A stretch of 9,179 nt of DNA. Source: Candidatus Kerfeldbacteria bacterium CG08_land_8_20_14_0_20_43_14 (lineage in GTDB: Bacteria > Patescibacteriota > Patescibacteriia > PEXW01). The stretch covers positions 1-9,179 of the forward strand of contig PEXW01000032.1 of assembly GCA_002774575.1 (NCBI GenBank). The letters are read 5' to 3'. A model generated the notes under the pieces. It was not told the origin of the DNA and ran no database searches. It was given only the letters and a program-made list of their open reading frames with translations. Below, one piece after another: positions 1 to 5,830 of the stretch. Position numbers and translations under genes: made by a program. How positions within the stretch are numbered: position 1 is the stretch's first letter; the number at the start of each line of letters is the position of its first letter.

Positions 1-89
1 GAGGGGAGCTGTTTTAAGAGGGCAATCATATGTAATGCAAGGTTAATGATAGTTAAAGTCAGCTTAACCTTGTTCCAAATGGTTTAGTA

Positions 90-104
90 TACCCCTCTGG
101 GGTA
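90..104. repeat. Short hairpin just outside the left IS inverted repeat
   Basis: Six-base arms (tacccc / ggggta) enclose a three-base loop and lie four bases before the left inverted repeat of the IS481-like element. Hairpins near the left end of insertion sequences can block read-through into the transposase start; that role here is inference. It could also be the remnant of a host terminator at the insertion site. Confidence 0.5.
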
Positions 105-108
105 ATGT

Positions 109-125
109 GCACACACATTTGGCGG
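109..125 (+). repeat. Left inverted repeat of the IS481-like element
   Basis: The sequence gcacacacatttggcgg is the exact reverse complement of 1085-1101. It sits in the 5' leader of the transposase gene and is a likely transposase-binding site. Confidence 0.8.
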
Positions 126-157
126 TTTCTGGGTAAAATCCAGGAATGGCAATACAT

Positions 158-1105
158 ATGGCAAAAACAATTAAAGAAGAGAGATTAAGATGGGTGCTCC
201 CCATCGCAAGCAAGGAGATGAAATTAAAAGATGTGGCAAAACTTTGTCCACACGGAAAGAGAAGTCTGGAGAGGTGGTTAGCTCTGTACAAGCAAGGTGG
301 AGAAGAAGCTTTGGAGCCAAAATCAACAGAACCCAAAACTCAACCAAAAGAAACTCCCATATGGAAAAAAGAAATGGTGATTGAGATACAGAAACAAACA
401 AAGAAGTGTGCACTAAAGATACACTGGCAACTGGAAAAAGAAGGAATACTGATTCACGAGAGAACTATCGGGAAAATATTGAAAGATGAAAACTTGGTGC
501 GAAAGTATCGAGTCAAAAGAATTAAATACAAATACATCAAAGCGGAGAGGAAAACCGGAGAACTCATCGAGATTGATGTTAAATACGTGCCAGGACACCT
601 TAGGGGCAAAAGGTATTATCAATATACTGCTATCGACACAGCTTCCAAATGGAGACATCTGGAAGTGTACGATGAACAAACAAATTTTCATTCAATTCTT
701 TTTCTTCAAAAGATTATCAGTATTTTTCCTCACAAAATACAATCCATCAAAACTGACAACGGGAGCATCTTCACCAACTTCTACACCAGCATGACCAAAA
801 GAAGCGATATGACGGTTAAAACCATACACGCTCTTGATCAATTTTGCGCTAAACACAACATAATCCATTACCTGATTGACCCTGGCAAACCTGCCCAAAA
901 TGGCACAGTGGAGAGGAGCCACAGAGAAGACCAAGAGAAATTTTATGAACAAAACAAATTCAAAAGTTTTTCAGAGTTGCAAATGAAGCTCAAACTATGG
1001 AATAATTACTACAACGATTTAGAACATTGCGGATTGAACTGCAAAACACCCAACGAATTCTTAAGGAATTATCAATTAATCAATCCGCCAAATGTGTGTG
1101 CCTAA
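158..1105 (+). CDS. IS481-like DDE transposase
   Basis: Catalyses cut-and-paste or replicative movement of its own element by binding the terminal repeats and cutting DNA with an RNase H-fold DDE domain. The N-terminal ~55 residues look like a helix-turn-helix (KDVAKLCPHGKRSLERWL), followed by a basic linker. In numbering from the upstream ATG at 146, the catalytic residues are D144 (IEIDVKYV), D204 (IKTDNGS) and E256 (NGTVERSHR). The D-to-E spacing of about 52 is longer than the usual 35 because of an extra segment (around YTSMTKRSD) that I recall from the CPR branch of this family. The C-terminus (HCGLNCKTPNEFL) is complete. The start at 158 is preferred because AGGA at 142-145 directly abuts the ATG at 146 but is 12 bases from 158; the 146 start would add four residues. 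No frameshift or internal stop is seen, so it may be active. Confidence 0.9.
   Translation: MAKTIKEERLRWVLPIASKEMKLKDVAKLCPHGKRSLERWLALYKQGGEEALEPKSTEPKTQPKETPIWKKEMVIEIQKQTKKCALKIHWQLEKEGILIHERTIGKILKDENLVRKYRVKRIKYKYIKAERKTGELIEIDVKYVPGHLRGKRYYQYTAIDTASKWRHLEVYDEQTNFHSILFLQKIISIFPHKIQSIKTDNGSIFTNFYTSMTKRSDMTVKTIHALDQFCAKHNIIHYLIDPGKPAQNGTVERSHREDQEKFYEQNKFKSFSELQMKLKLWNNYYNDLEHCGLNCKTPNEFLRNYQLINPPNVCA
1085..1101 (-). repeat. Right inverted repeat, overlapping the transposase 3' end
   Basis: Perfect 17-bp reverse complement of 109-125. It encodes the last residues of the transposase (the PPNVCA region), so the gene end and the transposon end share the same bases. The stop codon TAA follows at 1103-1105. 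Confidence 0.8.
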
Positions 1106-1175
1106 AACACCTGTACCAACTTTGTGCCGTTAGTTAAATAATTGATCTATACATCTATTACTACCGGCAAAATCA

Positions 1176-1218
1176 CCCCGTACCAGTCCTCCTCACAAGC
1201 TCGGAGTCCGGTACGGGG
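1176..1218 (-). terminator. Long stem-loop between IS and RNase J gene; possible terminator
   Basis: Nine-base perfect arms (ccccgtacc 1176-1184, ggtacgggg 1210-1218) enclose 25 bases that can form a second ctcc/ggag stem. Read on the minus strand it lies about 50 bases after the RNase J stop codon and is followed by tgatttt, a weak T-tract, so it may terminate the RNase J transcript. The T-tract is poor and the loop is large, so a role in the mobile element or as a plain repeat is also possible. The rest of the 1106-1265 gap is AT-rich and has no recognisable gene. Confidence 0.4.
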
Positions 1219-1265
1219 CAAGTAATGGTTAGTTAAGTTCGTACCGTTACACTTATATGATTGTT

Positions 1266-2984
1266 TTACACATCAATGACTACAGGTAATATCATTGGTC
1301 TACGGTTGGTTTTGTTGAATAAAAACTGACCGATTTGGTCGCGAATTTTGTTGCCAATATAGGTATCATTTGCTTCCGCGTGCGCCCGGTTGTCCCGGAA
1401 AAAGGATTTTACCTTTTTCCTGGTTTCTTCAATCAAAGCTTTGCTGGTTTTGATGTGGACAAACCCCCGGGAAATTATGTCTGGCTCACCGATTATGCCA
1501 CCGGTGTGCCTATTGACATTGACTATTACCACGACCATGCCGTCTTCAGCCAGCATTTGCCTGTCCCGCAAAACCACATTGGAAATATCGCCCACGCCCA
1601 GGCCGTCAACAAAAACATAGTCAGTCAAAGCTTTTTGGGAAAGCAATTTGGCCTGGCCGTTTATGAATTCCAAAATAGAGCCATTATCCAAAACCAAGAT
1701 GTTATTTTTTGGAAAGCCTTCGCGGATGGCCAGTTTTTCCGCCTCTTTATGGAAATAGTGATTGGCATAAATCGGCAGGAAATAATCCGGCCGGATCTGT
1801 CTTAAAACCGTTTTCATGTCTTCAGCCGTGCTGTGTCCGCTGGAATGGATATCCATAATGTCGCTGTGAATTACATTATCGCTTAATCTGTACAGGTTAT
1901 CTTTTAATCTTTGGATAGTTCTTTCATTACCCGGGATCACGGACGAGGAGAAAACTATGGTATCGGTTTTTTGAATGCGGACAAAGCGATGATTATGGTT
2001 GATTATCCTGGAAAGCACGGCATTGCTTTCGCCTTGCGCACCCGTGCAAATGATGACAATTTTTTTATCCGGATAGTCCCTGATTCTTTCAATCGGAATT
2101 AGATTTTCTTTTTTGACTTTTATATAGCCGAGTTTTTTCGCGGTTTCCACATTCATTTTCATGCTAAAGCCGTCCAGTGCCACTTTTTTGCCGATTTTTT
2201 CGCAAAATTCTAAAACATGTTTAATCCTTTCCACCTGGGAAGAAAAAGTGCCCATAATAATCCGGCCAGGCGCTTGGCGAATTAATTTCTCCAAGTTTTC
2301 ATACATGGTTTTTTCCGGCACCCGGGTATGAGTATTAATGGCACCCAGACTTTCCAGCATTAAAATTGTGGGTCTTGGCAATTTTGACAATTGTGAATAT
2401 TCAACTGATTGCCGACCGACCGGGTCTTTTTCATAAGTCCAATCGCCTGGATGAACGACTGTGCCGTGAGGGGTGTGCAAAATCACGCCGACCGCGTCCA
2501 TTATGGAATGGTCAACGGCAAAAAAGCCAATTGAGAAGCCACCCAGGCGCAACCGGTCATTGACAGACTTTACCACAATAGTTTTCAGACGCTGGGCCGA
2601 GCCTTTTTTATAATCTTCCTGCCGATTTTTGATTAAAGCCAAAGTCAGCGGCCGGCCAATGATCGGCGGGTTGCCGATTTTTTCCAATAGAATTGGCGCG
2701 GCGCCAATATGATCCAGATGCCCGTGGGTGAAAATCACGCCCCGGATTCGTTTTTCTTTGCCGCGCAAATAATTAATATTGGGAATAATGTAGTCAATTC
2801 CCAGCATGTCTTCTTCGGGGAACTGCACGCCCATGTCAACAATGACAATATCTTCTTTATATTCAAAAACTGTCATGTTGCGGCCGACTTCCTCCTGACC
2901 GCCTAAGGGAATTATCCGAAGGCTGTCATGCGGTTTAGCCGGAAGAGGGGCTTTAAATTGTTTGTGTTTTGTAAATTTTTTCAT
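1266..2984 (-). CDS. rnj: Ribonuclease J (metallo-beta-lactamase / beta-CASP RNase)
   Basis: A 572-residue cytoplasmic ribonuclease of the RNase J family, with 5'-3' exonuclease and endonuclease activity in mRNA decay and rRNA maturation, using two zinc ions. The length is close to that of B. subtilis RNase J1 (about 555). Visible motifs: HGHLDH at 87-92 (metal motif 2), D158-H159 (motif 3), HPGDW with D181 (motif 4), the beta-CASP region from about 200 to 360 (GTFSSQ, ICTGAQGE), HSSGH at 380-384, and the C-terminal domain (VDGLGVGD, GGIIGEPDIISRGFV) ending IDV. The usual late PVHGE motif reads PIYANHY (404-410), so the conserved histidine position appears to be Tyr406, with His409 nearby. 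The ATG at 2984 has no clear Shine-Dalgarno; a TAATAT box ending nine bases upstream would give an almost leaderless mRNA, which is inference. It appears to be a single-gene transcript. Confidence 0.95.
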   Translation of the reverse strand: MKKFTKHKQFKAPLPAKPHDSLRIIPLGGQEEVGRNMTVFEYKEDIVIVDMGVQFPEEDMLGIDYIIPNINYLRGKEKRIRGVIFTHGHLDHIGAAPILLEKIGNPPIIGRPLTLALIKNRQEDYKKGSAQRLKTIVVKSVNDRLRLGGFSIGFFAVDHSIMDAVGVILHTPHGTVVHPGDWTYEKDPVGRQSVEYSQLSKLPRPTILMLESLGAINTHTRVPEKTMYENLEKLIRQAPGRIIMGTFSSQVERIKHVLEFCEKIGKKVALDGFSMKMNVETAKKLGYIKVKKENLIPIERIRDYPDKKIVIICTGAQGESNAVLSRIINHNHRFVRIQKTDTIVFSSSVIPGNERTIQRLKDNLYRLSDNVIHSDIMDIHSSGHSTAEDMKTVLRQIRPDYFLPIYANHYFHKEAEKLAIREGFPKNNILVLDNGSILEFINGQAKLLSQKALTDYVFVDGLGVGDISNVVLRDRQMLAEDGMVVVIVNVNRHTGGIIGEPDIISRGFVHIKTSKALIEETRKKVKSFFRDNRAHAEANDTYIGNKIRDQIGQFLFNKTNRRPMILPVVIDV

Positions 2985-3062
2985 TTTTAATAGATATTAT
3001 TAGAGAATTCAGGGGTTGTTATGAATGTCGTTCATTAATATTTTGACTTTTTTAATGGCTTG

Positions 3063-3133
3063 CCAGCCGACCTTCGTCGGCCATAGCCGACTTCGGTCGG
3101 CGAAGGCCGAAGCCCCAAAGGGGCGAAGGCTGG
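3063..3133. repeat. Cluster of GC-rich hairpins with TTCG loops
   Basis: Three stem-loops lie side by side. gccga...tcggc spans 3066-3081; gccgac-ttcg-gtcggc spans 3086-3101, a C(UUCG)G tetraloop hairpin; and gcccc-aaa-ggggc spans 3112-3124. The outer ccagcc (3063-3068) and ggctgg (3128-3133) could close the whole into a branched structure. It lies directly 3' of the deleted tRNA-Leu copy on the minus strand and upstream of the RNase J gene. No T-tract follows on the minus strand, so a normal intrinsic terminator is unlikely. RNA processing or dispersed-repeat origin are possible. Confidence 0.7.
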
Positions 3134-3198
3134 TGCCGCGGGGGAGACTTGAACTCCCATGGGATTGCTCCCACACGGCTCTGCCACCGCCATTCGGC
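3131..3198 (-). pseudogene. tRNA-Leu pseudogene, D-arm and half the anticodon arm deleted
   Basis: On the minus strand this reads as a leucine tRNA 3' half: the 3' side of an anticodon arm (CAGAGCCGTG), a long class-II variable arm, a T-arm with GGGAG/CTCCC and a TTCAAGT loop, an acceptor strand CCGCGGC, discriminator A and an encoded CCA (3131-3133). Against the intact tRNA-Leu at 3265-3348, about 20 bases covering the D-loop and the 5' side of the anticodon stem are missing after TGGCGG. The 5' acceptor (GCCGAAT) pairs for only four bases with the 3' strand. It cannot fold as a standard tRNA and is called a remnant. It is distinct from a recent copy of its neighbour because the T-arm and acceptor differ. 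Confidence 0.75.
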
Positions 3199-3243
3199 GG
3201 GGTGCCGCCTTCATAAATTGAAAATTATTTGTGGCGGGAAACC

Positions 3244-3258
3244 GTGCGTGCCCCGCAC
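3244..3258 (-). repeat. Small stem-loop just 3' of tRNA-Leu
   Basis: Five-base arms (gtgcg / cgcac) with a five-base loop lie a few bases beyond the 3' end of the intact tRNA-Leu, followed on the minus strand by ggtttccc. It could help 3' processing or termination, but the T-tract is too short for confidence. Confidence 0.3.
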
Positions 3259-3264
3259 CAAGGG

Positions 3265-3348
3265 TGGGCGGAGAGGGAGTTGAACCCTCATAGAATTGCT
3301 CCCACACGGCTCTGAACCGTGCGCGTCTACCAGTTCCGCCATCCGCCC
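3265..3348 (-). tRNA. tRNA-Leu (anticodon CAG)
   Basis: An 84-base class-II tRNA that decodes CUG leucine codons. On the minus strand the acceptor 5' strand GGGCGGA (3348-3342) pairs perfectly with TCCGCCC, and the discriminator is A (3265). The D-arm is GCGGAACTGGTAGACGC, the anticodon stem CACGG/CCGTG encloses the loop TTCAGAG, giving anticodon CAG, and there is a long variable arm and a T-arm GAGGG-TTCAACT-CCCTC. CCA is not encoded (the bases after the discriminator are CCC), so CCA would be added by the nucleotidyltransferase. The gene lies downstream of, and on the same strand as, secG and the binding-protein gene. E. coli also has a leucine tRNA (leuU) behind secG, though with no gene between. 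Confidence 0.95.
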
Positions 3349-3369
3349 ACCTCTGGTGCGTGGTGGATT

Positions 3370-3390
3370 TACCAGTTTCACCACTAGGAC
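3370..3390 (-). other. tRNA-Leu 5'-half-like fragment (D-arm)
   Basis: The minus strand reads GTCCTAGTGGTGAAACTGGTA. GTGGTGAAACTGGTA matches the usual start and D-arm of bacterial leucine tRNAs, but the continuation (AATCCACC) is not an anticodon arm, and no T-arm follows. It shares the 13-mer AGTGGTGAAACTG with the fragment at 3490-3507. It is interpreted as a broken tRNA-Leu copy. Confidence 0.5.
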
Positions 3391-3435
3391 AATCTGTCTG
3401 TAAGTTGTTGCACAAGTACGGCAGGCAGGGCTACC

Positions 3436-3462
3436 ACCCAGCACCACTAAAGGGTGCTGGGT
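3436..3462. repeat. Perfect hairpin, 10-bp stem and 7-base loop (CCCAGCAC family)
   Basis: Arms acccagcacc and ggtgctgggt surround the loop actaaag. The first 13 bases are identical to the left end of the MITE-like element at 5688-5700, so this looks like a collapsed or miniature member of the same repeat family. Confidence 0.8.
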
Positions 3463-3463
3463 A

Positions 3464-3490
3464 GCCGTGAACCCCTTCGTGGTTCACGGC
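3464..3490. repeat. Second perfect hairpin, 10-bp stem and 7-base loop
   Basis: Arms gccgtgaacc and ggttcacggc surround ccttcgt. It has the same geometry as the preceding hairpin but an unrelated sequence, and starts one base after it. Its outer end touches the tRNA-Leu 5' fragment at 3490-3507. Confidence 0.8.
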
Positions 3491-3507
3491 AGTTTCACCA
3501 CTCCGGC
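3490..3507 (-). other. First 18 bases of a tRNA-Leu, interrupted by hairpins
   Basis: The minus strand reads GCCGGAGTGGTGAAACTG: a seven-base acceptor strand, TG, and the start of the D-arm as in common leucine tRNAs. The expected continuation (GTAGACACGC-like) is replaced at once by the hairpin at 3464-3490. A GGTAGCC that could be the old continuation reappears after both hairpins, but no anticodon or T-arm follows, so the gene is broken. Confidence 0.55.
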
Positions 3508-3565
3508 AGGCCTTTACTTCTGCCTTTACCATACCTTAAAATCACTTAAAAAGTTAAATTTGATA

Positions 3566-5383
3566 TTACGGATTCCATTTCCAAGTATGCCTGGTTTCAG
3601 TGTACCATCCGGATATATCCAGGAAATGATTGCTGGCCGTAAGCAAACTCGGTTGGATGGTGGAGCGCAAATTTACAGTGTTAACCAGCATGGCCGAGGG
3701 CTGATAAAGAAAAATGGCCGGTACTTCATCATTTATCAGAGTTTGAATTTTTTTATTTAATTCGGCCAAGGCCTCGGGCTTTTGGTCAGACTTTTGAGTT
3801 TGGGTCAGCAGCTGGTCCAAATCTTTATTATAATAACTAGTCAAGTTCAAACCAGGATCAAAACTTTGGGTAGAATGCCAGAATGGATACAGGCTTAGGT
3901 CCGTGTCGTATCGGTCAGCATATAAAATCGCATCAAAGTTGCGGGTCTTAATTACTTCTTTTCCGAAAATCGCCGGATCAATCTTTTTTATTTCAACCTT
4001 CGCGCCCAAATTATTCCAAGCAGTCGCGATTATTTCAGCGGCAGAGGTATATTCCTTGATATCTGGAACAGTCAGGGAAAATTCCAGGGTGGTTTTATCT
4101 TTGACAAAGACTTCGTTTTCTTTTTTCCAGCCAGCGTCTTCCAAAAGTTTAATAGCCCCATTCAGATCTTGCGGACTGGCTGAATTAACGGCTTCACCGC
4201 CTGGCATGCCAGCCAGAACCGGACCCACAATAAAATCAGCATCAGGCCTGACTTTGGTTATAATTTCGTTTACATCAATCGCTGACCGCAAAGCCAGACG
4301 AACGCTTTTATTAGCGAGCAGCTTATTTTTGAAATTAAAAAATACATTGACCACCTGGGGCAGAGATTCAAAAGCAATTTTTCCACCCCGAATTTTTTCA
4401 GCCTTGGCAAATAAATCGCTGGAAATCAAACGCATGCCGTTTGCCTGGCCGCTGGAAATTAAATCCAAGGCCGCAGTGCCGTCTTGAACGAATTTCAGCA
4501 TTAAACTTTTCAGCTTAGTGGGCGTTGCGGTCTGGACAAATCTTTCCAGGGTCATGCTTGTCACATCTCCAGATTTTTCTTTTTTGCGGATTTCTTTGAA
4601 CATGAACGGGCCGCTGCCGATCGGTTTTAGATTAAATTCCGTGGTGTTCATGGCTGCAGGCGGAATTTCTGTCCAGATATGCGCCGGCAAAATTCCTAAA
4701 GTCAGGTTCTTTTCGAAATTTCCATCGTTTTTCTCAAGTTTGAGAATGATTTTTTTATCATCAGGCGTTTCAATCTTTATATCCCTGAACTTGCTGTAGA
4801 GTGGGCTGCCGATATTGGGGTTTTGAATGGTTTCAATGGTAAAACGAACATCATCACTGGTTAAAGTCTGGCCATCTTGCCAAATCAACCCTGGTTTTAA
4901 ATTAACAGTGTAGGTTTTGCCATCATTGCTGGTCTCTATTTTTTCCGCCAGATCATTTACATATTCGCCGTTTGCGTCCAGGCGGAGCAAGCCATTATAA
5001 ATGAGTGGGGTCAGCTGCAAGTCCAAGTCGCTGCTGGCCAAAACCGGATTGATCAATCTTGGAGTGCCGAAGATTGCTTCGGTGTAGCTTCCGCCAATAG
5101 CGGGTTCGGGAATCCAATGCCTCTGAATGTATCTGCCGACCAGCAGGGCGGCAGAAGCAAAAAGCAAAAAGATGCTTAATCTAAAAATCAAGCCTTCGGA
5201 CTTGTTCAGATAGCGGAAAATGTAGGTGAATTGCGTTAAGCTTGGCCAGCGGCTTTCATTTAAGTTTTGGATCATGGCTTGATCCTGTTCCAAAGGAACC
5301 GCCGGTCCGGTTTTGGCGCGGGAGGTTAATTTCTTTATGGTTTTTTTTATTCCCTCAAAAAGGGAAGCAAAATTGATGCGCAC
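3566..5383 (-). CDS. Membrane-anchored ABC transporter substrate-binding protein (peptide family 5, OppA/DppA-like)
   Basis: A 605-residue extracytoplasmic solute-binding protein of the SBP_bac_5 family, which captures oligopeptides or similar ligands for an ABC importer. Residues 1-65 are basic and predicted cytoplasmic (IKKTIKKLTSRAK); about 66-84 form one membrane segment (FRLSIFLLFASAALLVG). The binding domain follows from about 95, with family patterns GTPRLINPVLASSDLD, YNGLLRLD, LKPGLIWQDGQTLTSDDV, IGSGPF and VRLALRSAID. There is no lipobox, so it is held by an uncleaved anchor instead of a lipid. The start is GTG at 5383, six bases after the secG stop, and translation is probably coupled. 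ATG codon 37 (AGGA seven bases upstream) is an alternative, but would remove the basic N-terminus. No permease or ATPase gene is adjacent, so the transporter partner and ligand are unknown. Confidence 0.88.
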   Translation of the reverse strand: MRINFASLFEGIKKTIKKLTSRAKTGPAVPLEQDQAMIQNLNESRWPSLTQFTYIFRYLNKSEGLIFRLSIFLLFASAALLVGRYIQRHWIPEPAIGGSYTEAIFGTPRLINPVLASSDLDLQLTPLIYNGLLRLDANGEYVNDLAEKIETSNDGKTYTVNLKPGLIWQDGQTLTSDDVRFTIETIQNPNIGSPLYSKFRDIKIETPDDKKIILKLEKNDGNFEKNLTLGILPAHIWTEIPPAAMNTTEFNLKPIGSGPFMFKEIRKKEKSGDVTSMTLERFVQTATPTKLKSLMLKFVQDGTAALDLISSGQANGMRLISSDLFAKAEKIRGGKIAFESLPQVVNVFFNFKNKLLANKSVRLALRSAIDVNEIITKVRPDADFIVGPVLAGMPGGEAVNSASPQDLNGAIKLLEDAGWKKENEVFVKDKTTLEFSLTVPDIKEYTSAAEIIATAWNNLGAKVEIKKIDPAIFGKEVIKTRNFDAILYADRYDTDLSLYPFWHSTQSFDPGLNLTSYYNKDLDQLLTQTQKSDQKPEALAELNKKIQTLINDEVPAIFLYQPSAMLVNTVNLRSTIQPSLLTASNHFLDISGWYTETRHTWKWNP

Positions 5384-5389
5384 AAAAGA

Positions 5390-5623
5390 TTAAGCTGATC
5401 CAGTTTGAAGGATTAAAAAGGCGATTGCCGTGCCGGCGAAAATAACGCCCATGACAATAGTGGCATAAAATAAAATTTTTTCCGCTCCACGCTTGGTTCG
5501 GTAAACATTGCCTTCGCCGCCAAAAACCGCGCCTAAGCCCGCGCCCTTGGCTTGCATTAAAATGGCGATAGTTATCAACACAGCGGTTACAATTTCTGCA
5601 ATAGAAAGGATTTTTATAAGCAT
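5390..5623 (-). CDS. secG: Preprotein translocase subunit SecG
   Basis: A small membrane subunit that stimulates protein export through SecYEG. The 77-residue product has two hydrophobic segments (about 4-23 and 51-73 from this start) separated by the SecG signature loop AKGAGLGAVFGGEGNVYRTK, including the GLG and FGG elements, and the length fits the family. The ATG at 5623 is preferred; an in-frame TTG at 5629 would add two residues, and neither has a clear Shine-Dalgarno. It is the first gene of a two-gene operon with the substrate-binding protein. A perfect TTGACA -35 box lies at 5683-5688, directly against the end of the MITE-like element. Confidence 0.93.
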   Translation of the reverse strand: MLIKILSIAEIVTAVLITIAILMQAKGAGLGAVFGGEGNVYRTKRGAEKILFYATIVMGVIFAGTAIAFLILQTGSA

Positions 5624-5659
5624 AAACAAAGTAAAAAGAAATGTCTGAATGCAAATTTT

Positions 5660-5688
5660 AGACTACTATTTTTATTTGGGGCTGTCAA
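5660..5688 (-). promoter_or_regulatory. Likely secG promoter, -35 box at a transposon boundary
   Basis: The minus strand shows TTGACA (5688-5683), 17 bases, then TAGTCT (5665-5660), a 3-of-6 match to TATAAT that keeps the important A2 and T6. The leader to the secG ATG would be about 30 bases. The first four bases of the -35 box, TTGA, are one copy of the direct repeat flanking the MITE-like element. Confidence 0.5.
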
Positions 5689-5792
5689 CCCAGCACCACT
5701 TTCTATTTAAAGAGTTTATTATTTGAGATGATGTTTAGTCAAAGAAATATTTTTATTACAGGATTAGTATTTGCTTAGAAAGTGGTGCTGGG
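5689..5792. mobile_element. MITE-like non-autonomous element with 17-bp inverted repeats
   Basis: The 104-bp element starts CCCAGCACCACTTTCTA (5689-5705) and ends with its exact reverse complement (5776-5792). The 70-base interior is AT-rich, with no coding capacity. Both sides carry TCAA (5685-5688 and 5793-5796), consistent with a 4-bp target-site duplication. No transposase with matching ends is in the window; the IS481-like element has different repeats. The 13-base end sequence recurs in the hairpin at 3436-3462. A large hairpin repeat without transposition is the alternative reading. Confidence 0.7.
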
Positions 5793-5830
5793 TCAATCCC
5801 GTTTGGGTAGGGTTTGGTTTTAGGTGTGGT

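Larger units (their letters stand above)
106..1105 (+). mobile_element. IS481-like insertion sequence (exact ends unresolved)
   Basis: A single-gene insertion sequence about 1 kb long. It has an intact DDE transposase and a perfect 17-bp inverted repeat at 109-125 and 1085-1101. The left arm ends about 30 bases before the gene start, and the right arm lies inside the last transposase codons, with the stop codon immediately outside it. Outward of the perfect arms the two sides still share scattered identical positions (6 of 15), so the real termini may lie further out. No convincing target-site duplication was found. The interior is A-rich compared with the flanking housekeeping genes, as expected for mobile DNA. 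Confidence 0.75.

Noticed and set aside
44..1240. Similar stretches taatgatagttaaagtc (44-60) and taatggttagttaagttc (1223-1240) flanking the insertion sequence, and TGTAA at 31 and inverted at 1247-1251, as possible true ends
   Set aside because: Only short, AT-rich and gapped matches, with no target-site duplication; could be chance.
1335..1805. 156-codon plus-strand open frame
   Set aside because: Antisense shadow of the RNase J C-terminal region, with no start signal or recognisable domain.
3035..3447. Minus-strand open frames with sequences such as MAELVDAHGSEPCGSN
   Set aside because: These are translations of the tRNA-Leu gene and its fragments, a well-known false-ORF pattern.
3063..3510. 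Possible CRISPR array or att-site array in the hairpin region
   Set aside because: No equal-length repeats with regular spacers and no cas gene or integrase in the window.
3903..4487. 194-codon plus-strand open frame
   Set aside because: Lies wholly antisense to the substrate-binding protein gene, whose domain structure is clear; no family pattern in the translated frame.
5355..5654. 99-codon minus-strand frame overlapping secG
   Set aside because: Out-of-frame shadow of SecG; the SecG frame has the signature loop and two membrane segments.
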